Source: Mesodorylaimus sp. YZB2_4 (Eukaryota > Nematoda > Enoplea > Dorylaimida > Dorylaimidae). Taken from it: DNA of 64,000 nucleotides. The notes under the pieces are model-generated. The model searched no databases, was not told the DNA's origin, and worked only from the letters and a program-made list of their open reading frames with translations. Location: contig JASANH010000720.1 of the NCBI GenBank assembly GCA_030248295.1, forward strand, positions 186,001-250,000, written 5' to 3'. Made by a program: the position numbers and the translations under genes. Shown one piece after another: positions 22,601 to 32,716 of the stretch; the first letter of the stretch is position 1; every line of letters starts with the position of its first letter.

Positions 22601-25600
22601 TATCGGCTCGTGCATAATGACTATTCCACACTTTGTGGCTGAAGATTTTAACCCAAGTGCAGACGATTTTTATCATAATGCAACATGCCCCTCTGGTAAG
22701 TACAATGCGCTCGTGTGGACCCCGCTCGAGTACACATACTTCATATTTGCTTGATTGCCCTATAGTAGCCCCCTGTTGCACTTGAAAAGCATCTTGAGGA
22801 TACTACTTCAAATAGTTCTGAGACGAGGAAAACCGCTGCGAAAAGGGTCTTACAGTAGTAAGGAGGGGATTTATATTTTCCCCTTAGACAATCACTGTGC
22901 ATTCAAATATGCTTCTTGAACTCTCAACAGTCAGGGATTTTTTTATCGCCACCAGTTTTTAAATGTTTTTTGTAACAGATTACCCCCAAGACATTTGCTT
23001 CGGCCCTGGAGCTGTTTCGCACGTCAGTTCTTCCTACTACATTCTATTGGCTGGCCAAGCAGTGCGTGGTTTGGGTGGCACATGTCTGGGTACCTTGATG
23101 TTATCGTACATCGATGAGAACGTGCCGCAGAGGAGTTCCCCTTTATACTTATGTAAGTGTGACAGTTGGACTGCCATAAAGCATAACCTCCTGCAAGTAG
23201 CAAGTTCTGTATTTCTTCAGCAATCCTTAGCGTTGTTGGTTTAATCGCTATGGCCATAGGATTTTTAACGGGTGGTGAATTTTTGCATTTATACGGCGAT
23301 TTCGATCGAGTGCCAGAAGATCAGTAAGTAATCTTGCATTCTTTGTTTTCCCCACGACTGTGACGTAGAGCTAATGTACTGGGATTGCATGACTACAAAG
23401 CCCAGTCTGAAACCTCCATCAATGCACCAAATTTCTGACACCACTTATCAAAGCTCTGCTTCTGATTGCTTGCACTGTCTGTTTTTATGTTTCTGTGACA
23501 TAAGACAACAGCGGTAGCGAACTGAGCGATTTCCATGCTTCAAAATTGTCATACTTTAAGTAAGACCAGTGCGTTTTCCTTACATTGGCTTTTTGACGTC
23601 TATGCCTTGGAAAACCGTCGCATGTGTCGAGGGATGACAAAGGTTTTTGGCCACATCTGTAAGTTCAAAGCATAAAACCCTTCTTTGGTCACCCTATCTG
23701 TCTGTCACAGAAAAGCAGTGTATTAGAGTATATTAGAAATACACTAATGACCGATGACCCTACGATGGGATTCCGCGAAATCTTACTCACCTTCAGTTGG
23801 GGAGTTATCGATCGAGATTGTCATCTAATGTAACCTACATCTGCACCCTGCACTCTAGCATGCTGTATAAGCTCACAAATTTTACTCGTGGAGGGTGTAA
23901 CCCCCTGCGCCGGGTAGGCCATGGCGAATGGGAGATAGTAATCGATCTCCCCTGGCTGGGAAACGTCAACCCCTCGGGTTGATGTTTCAGCCGCAGGCAT
24001 ACGTGCAAGCTCATTCTCTGCTGCGCCTGCCAGGCTAGATTATAAAAGCTATTCATATCATGACTACACCATACAGCTGTTTTAAATATTTTTGAACGGT
24101 GCCTATAATTTGATGCACTTACAAACAGATAAATAGATGTAACTCGTCAGAATTATTTTGTATTTGCTGGTAGTCAATATGATCACGAGTATGACGATAA
24201 CCTATGACCATGAGTGGGGCTATCAAATTATATTTTGCTTGTAATAAAATTTCGCAGTGCAAGAGGCAGTTTCACAATTTACGCCGTGTCCAAGAAATGT
24301 CCTCAGTTTTAGGACATTTCTAGGAAAATTCAGTCAGCTTGGTGTCCTAGGGTGCGCTGCTGTCGCTTTATGGAAATGGCACCAGGTCAAAATAAAAAAT
24401 AAGCACATGGTCTGATAACTTGAGAAGCATCGGATAGAAGACATTTACAATAATATTGTCGACATATGTGTGAAACAATCAAAGTCATTTCAAAGAGCAC
24501 ATCATAAAGCCTGTGCATGTTTTATAAAGAATGCGGACGAAGAGTTTTCTGTCCCCTCATTGGGTTCGCACGCATGCTATAAATCATTTCCAAGTGTATC
24601 ACTTTCAATTATGATTTTCATTTCAGATGGCCAGATCCCTCAGATCCAGACTGGTTCGGGTGTTGGTGGATGGGCTATTATATTGGTGGTATCAGTGCGT
24701 TTTTTATTGCCGTTCCTCTGTTGGGTTTTCCGAAAGAATTGCCTAGTAAACCAGCCCACATTCCCAAAATTACTGGCATAATCACAATGTTGGTTTAGGC
24801 AAAGTACAAGCTCGCCAATTAGATCGCGAACAAGCTCATAATGAAAATAAAGTGACTGGAACCGGTTTTGCTCAAAATTGGGCTGAGATTCCCAGTTTGA
24901 CCTTAGTAAGTGATAACAAATTGTCCAATTTCATATAATTAATGACTCTACTTTTCAGGCGCTATTGAAAAATCCAGTCTTCAGTTGCTTCACATTGCGT
25001 AGCACATTAGAAGTTATGTTCGCGTCCGGTTGGGGTGTGTTCATGCCGAAGTACTTACAAAACATGTACGGCATGGATCCCGGATATTCGGCTATGATTT
25101 CAGGTACAGTTGGACATAATAGTGGTTACTTGGGCAACAGATCAATTGTGGCGTGGGAGGAATCAAGAGGTGATAGGGATTTGGGGTCAAGTGACCGCGG
25201 TAGTGCCATCTCTAATGAACCCTTTATATGATTGTGGTAACCCAGCACAGTAGGACAGCTCACCAAGCACTCAGGGCCTGCTGCATAGCAAAAGTCAGAA
25301 AAGTCAAGTGTTCTAGGACAAATTTATTTTGAATGACACTACCCCGGTGAGTTAGGCGTCTGCCTTTCACGCCAGAGTGTTCGACTCGCGGCCCCGCAAA
25401 TCATTTCGTGTGTTATGTGACCCTTCACCCGCGAGTGCGCAAAAGCGTTTGGTGACGTGGCAAAGCATGAGCATGGATGATGAGAAGCCTCACACGGTTA
25501 GCGTCATCACTAGCGTAATGTCTCTGACAGCGCAGCTGCCTGCTGTAATACGCCTTGGTATAAACTACCGGAGAAAGTGATTGTTGTCTTCCTTGCTGAT

Positions 25601-28600
25601 GGCTGAAACATCACCCTGACGGATGACGCTCATAGCTGCCTCCCTCCATCCTACTTCCACACGATCGGAATTCCAGTTTCACTAAGCGTTTTTCTAGTGT
25701 TTGTGAATTCTCAGTCAATGACTTCCAGGTGTCGTTTCTTTTTCGGGAGAAAGCCGAAAACTCGTCAAGCTTTCGTTTTAAAATGACACACTTTATCATT
25801 TAAGAGAAGGTGGGTGTTTTGAATTCAGGTTTGGTTTTGATGTTATGAGCGTTTCTTTAGTCAGTAAGAAAAGAACAGGCTGAGAGAGTTGTTTTATCAA
25901 AGAGCTTTCAACTGCCTTCCAGACACTCAAGAGCTCATTTTTTGTTTTTGTTTTTCATTTGCTACATACCATTTTATTCAATCAACCTTAGCTAAGAGGC
26001 GAAACGATTTCCTATTTTGACCCTGATCTCGCCAGATCTCACCTTTCATCTTTTCGCCACGACCACGTATCCTCCTATTCGTTTTCCTCTATTAAGATCT
26101 ACGCTCCCAGAAGAAACAATGAGAGTTTCCAGCGCTGTGAACCTGAGACCTCAAGCCACACCAGAAAGACAGTTTCAAGCACAGGCGCTCCCGCGTGAAG
26201 CTCAAGCGATCCGCGGAAGAGGGAAGGTAACACGCAAGCCCGTACACATTAAGATCATCGCAAGGCGTCTTCGTTGGAAGATCCTCGAGCCTTTTGGCGA
26301 GACACCGCTACGTTTGTTCAGACTTCCTAATCCGAGGAAAAACCCCCGGCTTACTGCTACTATATTCCCCAGGCCAAACGTCTGCGCCTGGAGAACGAAG
26401 AAGAGAAGGAAAATGATGTCGTCTTCGTCGCCGAAAGTCAGTCAGCTCATAAAGAATTCAGCTTTGCGCCAGCTTCTGCTGCCTGGATGCGTCACACATC
26501 CCGAAAACTTGGCTTTACGTGCGACAGCACACGACGAAAACTCAAGCCGAAAAATCGATCCGCCATCAATGCCCCACCTCAACCGACGACAGAGATCAAA
26601 GGCGATGGCAACTGTCTGTTCCGAACCTTGAGTCATGTTATTACCAATTCCGAGGAACATCATTTGGCTCTTCGCAAATTGATCTGCGATGAAATCAGCC
26701 AGAACGAAAGCCGATACCTGCAACAGCCCGCCGAGGACTACTTCCAAAAGACAAAGATGCGAGAGAATCACTCGTGGGGCTCAGATGTCGAGTTGCAAGT
26801 TGCTGCGGATCTATTGGAGACCGAAATTTGGTGTTACGGTCCACAGGTCAGTGGGTTTGCTTGAGTCGAGTTCAAGCCGAAGATTCGTTCGTCCGATGAA
26901 GCGATTTTTATTGTCAATCGTTCGCATCATTTCGCGCCTTTGTATTCATGGTGACTTTTGCTTTGTTTTAATGATATATGATGTTACGACAGTACGGAAG
27001 AGTCCTCCGCCGACATGAAGCGATTTTTATTGTCAATCGTTCGCATCATTTCGTGCCTTTGTATTCATGGTGACTTTTGCTTTGTTTTGATGATATATGG
27101 TATGATATATGATGTTACGACAGTACATTCTACATTTGGATCGACTTAGTTGCTTTTGAGCCACCCGGACGCATTATGACACCCTCGGACTCATTATGAC
27201 GTCATAATGAGTCCGGCCGGACGCATTATGTCATGACACCGGCTCCATTTGGAGGATCGATTACCAGGCGAGCCTCTACACTGCTGCATAATTTGTTGTC
27301 GCTAGACCCCGGATCGGGTCGGGTATTTTCGGGTCAGGTCAATATCAGGTTGGGCCACTTCTTTGAAGGATTGGGCCAAACGGGTCAAAAATTTAGAAAT
27401 TTTGCAAATTTTTCACTGTTGGCAGCTACAGAAACCATTTCATATCTCTGTGACTCCAGGATTTTGCAGAATGAAATGCCAGGCTTTTTGAAAGGGAGGT
27501 GTAGCATCATCGTTTGTGATATTGCTTTTATGTACTGTACATACAGATGCTGTGCGTGTAAGTCAGGAATTGGATCCAGAAAACAGCGGCAGCCTAATTC
27601 TGGTTTCAGAGACCACCTAATTGAAAGGTTTCCTAAAGCCTTGCATTTCCACGTCTTCGTTCTGCGTAATTTCCAAGGATGCCGGGCAGGTAGATTTAAA
27701 TGTGACCGAATTTATTTGAGCGATTTCTGCGTAAGAGTCCACCGTCTGAGTAAGTTCCCTGGTCATTACCAAGTAAGGTCTTTGGTTCCCTGGCTGGAGA
27801 AGCCTGGCATTTATTCTGTGCAGCAATAATAATTTCGTGCTACCTTTGCAAAACAGTTCAGTTCAAAAGTCATGGGCAACCTTTATTCCTCCATCAAGCA
27901 AAGGTTCTGACAGGAGCTACCCGTAGTTTCCAGCGCAATATGACTTTGGAAGTATCTTTTGTAAAGACCACATTTACATATTTGTTTGCTCAATCAGTAA
28001 AGCGTGCTAATACTGCTTTTCGTGTTTGTTCAGGTGGCATCTGCTTGGGCCCGATCATGGTCGGGACCTTGTTCGGTGGCTGGATTATTAAAAAGTTTAA
28101 TTGGAAAGTCCGAGGTGTTCTGTTCTTTGGATTTATAACCACGGTGGCTGGCTCGTTCACCTCGTTGAGTATTTTATTCACTTGCCCGACTCTGCAAGTC
28201 GTCGGTGCGAATATTGATTATGCTGGAAAGTGAGCTGCAGAAAAATTATATTCTATTCCAGGATATACTACTGTCTGACTGCTTTATAGCACTGTAGCAC
28301 AAGGCAATGGTGGGCTAACGGATTCGTGTAATCTAAACTGCTCCTGCGATACGACAAATTACGTTCCTGTCTGCTTCCGTGAAGCTGGCATAACTTACTA
28401 CTCACCTTGCTACGCCGGGTGCAAAAACGAAGTCACTGATGCTGGTGACGGGGTCAAGGTAAGTGCGTAGCATCACTACCGGATAGCTTCATTATCACCT
28501 GCACGCAATTTTTTTTAGTATACCGATTGCGAGTGCTTGAAGCGTCATTTCCCGTCGATCAGTTCAAATAACTCGGTGGCCAGTGGGGAATGTCAAAATT

Positions 28601-29787
28601 CATCCAGTTACTGTGCGGATTCACGGAAAGGGTTTATCGGTCTCTGGGTTGCAACCTGTCTCTTTTTCGGCATGTCTGGCATGCCTTTAGTACAAAGTTT
28701 CCTTCGAGCCGTGCCATTCAATCAGCGAACTTTGGCTTTGGGTTTGCAATCGATACCTTTGCGGTTATTGGGTAAGTGAATTCCAGTGCCTTCATTCATT
28801 ATTCTCTTCCATTCGTTTCTTGGCTTCTGCGATTTGCGTTTCTTGAATGCATCTCGTGAATCCAGCAGCCCTCATGAGGGCTGCTGGATTCACGAGATGC
28901 ATTCAAGCACCAATTTTTTATTTTTTTTTCGTTATTCCCCACCCTCTATCATTTTTCCAAAGTAACAAAAGTGCCCTGTATACTGTACCACCTTGGAGAC
29001 CTTGCTACTGTAGGGCTGTTGCGCATCCAGGCCTGCTGTTCAAGACGCTTTACCCACCCCTCCCCATCTATCGTTTATATCCTGGTGTAACATAAGATAA
29101 CAGGATATAAACGATAAAAATGAGGGCTGCTGGATTCAAGAGGTCTGACCTAGGTACTGAATTTTCTGCTGTTTTATACCGAAATATGTTGAAGACACAA
29201 GCTAGAAGTATAGCTCGATGCGATGCGTCAAATTAGCCTGCGATGCGACGGTTTAGGCGCTTTTTACATGTATCTAAACCATCACACCAACGTACATTCA
29301 TATGCGCAGGCGACTCACACGCTCCTAATCAGCTTATCTTATGACACCCACCTGTATCTGGCACTTGTTTCAGGCACAGTTCCAGGCCCCATCATAATGG
29401 GCCTACTCTTCGATCAGAGCTGCATACTATGGAAGGAACGCTGTGGTGACAATTTATCATGCCTGCTGTACGACAATGAGGAGATCATGCGATTGGTGTT
29501 GTATTGCGGTGAGCACGTTTAAAAATCTGCAGCGCAAGTCGATGTGTAAAATACTGCTTCTCAATTCAACAGGTCTCACAATTCGAATCATATCGAGCGC
29601 CCTACTGGTCACAGCCATATTGCATTACCGACCTCCCAGAACCAAGTCATCACCAGGTAATTATGGTGGTGCTATAACCAATTCGGACGAAACGGGCACA
29701 TTGAATGATGAAGCTAGTGATGGTTCCATTGCTGAAATGATGAATGCCAGGATTAGAAAGCTGTTGCGATGTGGTAAAACCCCATGA
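19688..29787 (+). CDS. Organic anion transporting polypeptide (OATP/SLCO family), 15 exons, 756 aa
   Basis: Exons: 19688-19793, 20706-20889, 21744-21858, 22019-22130, 22558-22695, 22979-23152, 23221-23323, 24627-24745, 24799-24905, 24959-25103, 28034-28229, 28290-28458, 28519-28771, 29374-29508, 29573-29787. Phases close to 757 codons including TGA. The protein is a 12-helix plasma-membrane carrier for amphipathic organic anions. OATP hallmarks are YGWGRFTPRWLQVFN before helix 1, TLERRFHL and SGLLNSSYDIAS, GKWIGLGAVVYGIGS, SYIDENV, the signature-like DPDWFGCWWMGY (family consensus D.RW.GAWW.GF, here without the Arg), PKYLQNMYG, and a Kazal-like cysteine-rich extracellular loop (CNLNCSCD, YYSPCYAGCKNE). 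The N-terminal exon is charged and cytosolic (MSSRSKLMDFFKHSDKSK) and is the least certain exon. The intron 24746-24798 is only 53 bp. Confidence 0.92.
20076..20231 (+). repeat. 156-bp direct repeat, copy 2
   Basis: Partner of 19175-19330, inside intron 1 of the transporter gene. Both copies include ATCCTGTTAAATACAAACTC and end near GGGTGGGT. Confidence 0.92.
23470..24030 (+). repeat. Dispersed repeat D, copy 1 (intron 7 of OATP)
   Basis: About 560 bp, also present in reverse complement at 38230-38775. Shared islands include ATCGATCGAGATTGTCAT, CTGCACTCTAGCATGCTGTA, ACCGATGACCC with CGCGAAATCTTA, and GGTTGATGTTTCAG. A short piece recurs at about 52262-52320 (GGAGTAATCGATACGCTCCC). No coding capacity was seen, so it is probably a non-autonomous mobile element. 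Confidence 0.72.
25340..25500 (+). repeat. SINE-A copy (tRNA-derived), in OATP intron 10
   Basis: The tRNA-like head GGTGAGTTAGGCGTCTGCC, with a GTTCGACTC box-B region, is followed by the SINE-A body GAGTGCGCAAAAGCGTTTGG and GACGTGGCAAAGCATGAGC. Confidence 0.65.
26040..26954 (+). pseudogene. Intronless OTU-family cysteine protease pseudogene (four in-frame stops)
   Basis: One frame reads as protein for about 900 bp but is broken by TGA at 26196, TAA at 26250, TAA at 26328 and TGA at 26862. The OTU (deubiquitinase-type) domain occupies about 26590-26950: KGDGNCLFRTLSH carries the catalytic Asp/Cys motif, then SEEHHLALRKLICDEI and GSDVELQVAADLLE, and NRSHHFAPLYSW carries the catalytic His. The last internal stop falls where related OTU domains usually have an aromatic residue. 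The absence of frameshifts suggests a fairly young retrocopy or a fragment of a mobile element; cellular and transposon-associated OTU proteins look alike. It lies in the sense strand of intron 10 of the transporter gene. Its 3' end is duplicated in tandem at 27015. Confidence 0.75.
26896..27130 (+). repeat. Tandem duplication of the OTU pseudogene 3' end
   Basis: The segment ATGAAGCGATTTTTATTGTC at 26896 recurs at 27015 (offset 119 bp). The match runs through CATTTCG.GCCTTTGTATTC into the GATATATGATGTTACGACAG tail. The two copies are nearly identical. Confidence 0.9.
27186..27215. repeat. 30-bp perfect palindrome centred on TGACGTCA
   Basis: CGGACTCATTATGAC followed by its exact inverse GTCATAATGAGTCCG. 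The centre TGACGTCA equals the CREB/ATF consensus. Degenerate extra half-copies (CCGGACGCATTATGAC) flank it on both sides. Confidence 0.9.
28842..28907. repeat. 66-bp perfect palindrome
   Basis: The arm CTTGAATGCATCTCGTGAAT continuing CCAGCAGCCCTCA is mirrored exactly by TGAGGGCTGCTGG continuing to ATGCATTCAAG. It lies in OATP intron 13. The piece TGAGGGCTGCTGGATTCA recurs at about 29120. Confidence 0.95.
29069..29116. repeat. 16-bp stem inverted repeat
   Basis: TATCGTTTATATCCTG at 29069-29084 and its exact inverse CAGGATATAAACGATA at 29101-29116, with a 16-nt loop. It lies just before a third copy of the GGGCTGCTGGATTCA sequence. Confidence 0.9.
29212..29232 (+). repeat. Solo MITE end in OATP intron 13
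   Basis: AGTATAGCTCGATGCGATGC differs by one base from the terminal repeat of the 2377-2599 element. GATGCGACGGTTTAGGCGC follows and also occurs (GATGCGACGTTTTAGGCAC) near 13913. Confidence 0.7.
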
Positions 29788-31414
29788 GGGATGTTGGCAG
29801 TCTAGTGTGACGTGATATCGAATTGGAACAACTGACAGTACTTGCGTGTACATATAGATAAAAAACGGAGCATCAGATTCTGTGTTCTTGCTCATTACAT
29901 TCACGATCAGTTATGGGCGCGGTATTTGTCACGCATTCATGGCAGTACTTGCTTGAACCAGTAAAGACTGGAGTATGTGCAGCTTTTACACAGCAGAAAA
30001 AACCAAAGCGCCGAACCTGAAATGAATGAATTCAAAATCAGCCAGCGCAGTCTCAATCCACTTCTGATTCGTGAGTCGTAACCTACTTTGTGATAGACTT
30101 TTGACGACTTGAGTAGATCAAGTTTATATGCGTGGTATTCTTTTATTAGTTACTTACTATTGATTGAGAACAAGAATACACGTGAGCATTCTGACAAAAA
30201 ATCCTGAACCCGTCATTATCAGCTTACCATCTACATATTTGAACTGAAACAAACTTTATCACACACGAACTGATAAGGCCTTTTCACACAAAACCTATTC
30301 TGACATTGCTACTGAAAGATAGTTACATGCAAAGTGATGGCCTAATATCCTTATTGTACTCGTCATCAAAAGTATGAGGTCACTGTTCCATTGCGGCCAG
30401 CCACGTTCACTAATCACGCTCTGTGCACACCAATCAAGTCAAGCCATGTTAGGACACGCAGTGAGGACACCATGTTTCATTCCTTGGCTTGTCTTTACTG
30501 ATCAACCAGAGAACCAAAGAAATGCGCGCCCCCACATTTCCTGAATGCCAAGAGCATTTCTGACCCTCCGCATCCGTGAGCGCGCAAATGGTTATTAGCT
30601 TAGACAAAAGCCTGTTAAGCTAATGCTTTTCTTTTTCTGGTACCTATTTGAATCATGTCAAAAAGCTAAGCTTATGTCAATTTACACTCAGTCAATTCTG
30701 ATCATTAGAGTAAATTAAAGCAAATATGGCCAATTCGAGACACGAGCCACGGCGACATAAAAGCCGTAGCAGGCTAGAGCTGATCACCACGTTTATTTAT
30801 TCTTTTAATTCCTAAAAGTTCATTAATTTTTTTATTCCCCACACCCACTCCCACTTGGTCATTTGGTTGATAGATTTGGGCTTAGGTGAGATGTGGGCGA
30901 GAGAATGGTGGAGCGAAAAGTGGCGTGGTTCGACTCGCATTAATCATGTCCCACATAATGGCTCGCCACACCCTTCTCAGGCGACCTGCACTAAAGTGGG
31001 GAACAAATGAAAACCATTCAAAAAGATCATCTATTGGCATCATTTAGTAAAGTGGTAGCGAATTCTATGGCCATTATCAAAGGTCGCTTAATCCCAAATA
31101 TCATTTACCAGTAATCTTATTTTTCAACCCAGCACCCACCCAACGGAGAAGAATTCTCTGGACGAAAGACCTCGTCCAAGGCGAATACACATCATCATTC
31201 ACTATTTGCATTTTAAGCCCATAAAAGACAATTTACCTATTCGATCCAGACTAGAATTGAAATTGGACGAGTCCAGTCATTGTGCTCATCGAGGTGACAC
31301 CAGTCCGTCCTGTCGACTGGGCTGGACTGACTTGCACTCTTTACTCGAGACTTAAAAGTAGAGCTTGAAAGCGATTCTATTGCAATTTTTGAGAAAGAAT
31401 CTGAATTTTGAAAA
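29788..31414. other. Intergenic DNA upstream of the PPTTLPIM precursor
   Basis: No gene or repeat family is recognised. The start ATG at 31415 is preceded by an A/T-rich stretch. TTAAAAGTAG near 31351 and CATAAAAG near 31211 are weak TATA-like candidates only. Confidence 0.4.
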
Positions 31415-32716
31415 ATGAAATTTCTGTTGAGCTTGTTGGTGGTTTGGTTTTTTTCTTATGCAAATTTTGTGCTAGCCGAACTCGCGGCTGTGAAAAGACC
31501 TCGGGTTTTGCCACCCATGTTCTTGCCAACGTATGGCAAGAGGGAGTCGAGCAGCTGGTACGATGCATACGAATTGGGTGAGGAGCCGGAAGTTGATTTT
31601 GTTCGACTCGGTCGCGAGGAAGGCCAAAGTTCGGAATCGAATCAGAACCCTTTGCCACCGTTCGTACTTCGACCTGGTGGCCACTTCCAGCGCGTGGTTC
31701 GTCGACCCCCTACAACCCTACCGATCATGAAACGCTTCGAGACCTTCTTCGATGACGATGGCGAGCTCCTGCAACGCTACGCCCGCAGACCACCAACCAC
31801 CTTGCCAGTGATGAAACGGTTGGGTGGCGCGAATATGATCGGCCAGCAACGACTGATCCAAATGACATACACCCCAGTTGGTCGAAAACCGGAGCCGTGG
31901 GTGTTCACACGTGTCGGTCGACGACCACCCACAACCCTACCGATCATGAAACGAAGACCACCAACCACGTTGCCCATCATGAAGAGGAGCGAAGAGGAGA
32001 TCGAAATCGATGGCCCAATCGAGGAAATAGATTTGATCCCGGTGGACGAATCGAGCCTACCACGACACCCACCAATCACATTGCCCATTGGAAAACGTGA
32101 TATCGAATACGCGGGTGGCGAGTCGGATGAAGAGCCGATCGAGGAAATCGAAATGTTACCAGTGGAACGTGTGAGTCGTTTGATTCCTTTTCAAAGAATC
32201 GGTCGACGCCCACCAACGACCTTGCCGATTATGAAACGCAGACCCCCAACAACGTTACCAATTATGAAACGGCGTCCTCCCACAACCTTGCCCATCATGA
32301 AACGCCGACCACCCACCACCCTGCCGATCATGAAACGCGGTGTGTACTTGGTCGACTTCGAACAACAACCACTCAGTCCCGAGGAATGGGAGGAAGAACA
32401 AGGATTGGAGAACATCTTGAAACGAGTGGGACGCGAGCCACCCAACGTCCTGCCCCTGATCAAACGGCAACGGCCATCCGAATTGGAATTGGGTTTGGAT
32501 GAGTATCCGCTCGTGCGAGCCATCCGTCGACCGCCCACCACTTTGCCAATTATGAAACGTCGTCCACCAACGACGCTTCCAATCATGAAAAGAAGCGAGG
32601 ACGACGGATCGTGGGAAAATGCAGAGTTTATTCAAGTCGATGATTTAGCCAATGTCAAACGAGGGGCCAGAGTCATCTACGGCTACGAACGTCCCCCAAA
32701 AACATTCAATTCTTAG
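31415..32716 (+). CDS. Neuropeptide precursor with tandem PPTTLPIM peptides, 433 aa, single exon
   Basis: A signal peptide (MKFLLSLLVVWFFSYANFVLA, cut about residue 21) leads a prohormone-like protein. Dibasic sites (KR, RR) release nine identical PPTTLPIM peptides, one PPTTLPVM, one amidatable HPPITLPIG and one divergent PPNVLPLI. Four lie head to tail at about 32205-32337 and pairs near 31920 and 32525. The first peptide, PRVLPPMFLPTYG before KR, also has an amidation glycine. Spacers are acidic (PIEEIDLIPVDE, PIEEIEMLPVER). Three or four spacer segments end in R-[LVI]-Gly-Arg (DFVRLGR, VFTRVGRR, PFQRIGRR, ILKRVGR), which could give a second amidated peptide class. The architecture firmly indicates a secreted peptide precursor processed in dense-core vesicles; I recognise no described family for PPTTLPIM. 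Most copies lack Gly and would end in free Met. Confidence 0.88.
   Translation: MKFLLSLLVVWFFSYANFVLAELAAVKRPRVLPPMFLPTYGKRESSSWYDAYELGEEPEVDFVRLGREEGQSSESNQNPLPPFVLRPGGHFQRVVRRPPTTLPIMKRFETFFDDDGELLQRYARRPPTTLPVMKRLGGANMIGQQRLIQMTYTPVGRKPEPWVFTRVGRRPPTTLPIMKRRPPTTLPIMKRSEEEIEIDGPIEEIDLIPVDESSLPRHPPITLPIGKRDIEYAGGESDEEPIEEIEMLPVERVSRLIPFQRIGRRPPTTLPIMKRRPPTTLPIMKRRPPTTLPIMKRRPPTTLPIMKRGVYLVDFEQQPLSPEEWEEEQGLENILKRVGREPPNVLPLIKRQRPSELELGLDEYPLVRAIRRPPTTLPIMKRRPPTTLPIMKRSEDDGSWENAEFIQVDDLANVKRGARVIYGYERPPKTFNS

Noticed and set aside
24627..24905. Apparent frameshift in the OATP gene after PKELPS
   Set aside because: A 53-bp GT-AG intron (24746-24798, GTAAAC...GGTTTAG) restores the frame, and the full model then closes to 757 codons.
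26862..26864. In-frame TGA in the OTU frame as a selenocysteine or readthrough codon
   Set aside because: Three other stops occur in the same frame upstream, including TAA codons, so decay is the simpler reading.
31700..32600. CRISPR-like regular repeat
   Set aside because: The repeats are coding, vary at synonymous sites and are spaced irregularly within a eukaryotic peptide precursor.
31777..32635. Minus-strand frames rich in GKVVGGRR and GNVVGG repeats
   Set aside because: These are antisense shadows of the PPTTLPIM repeats.
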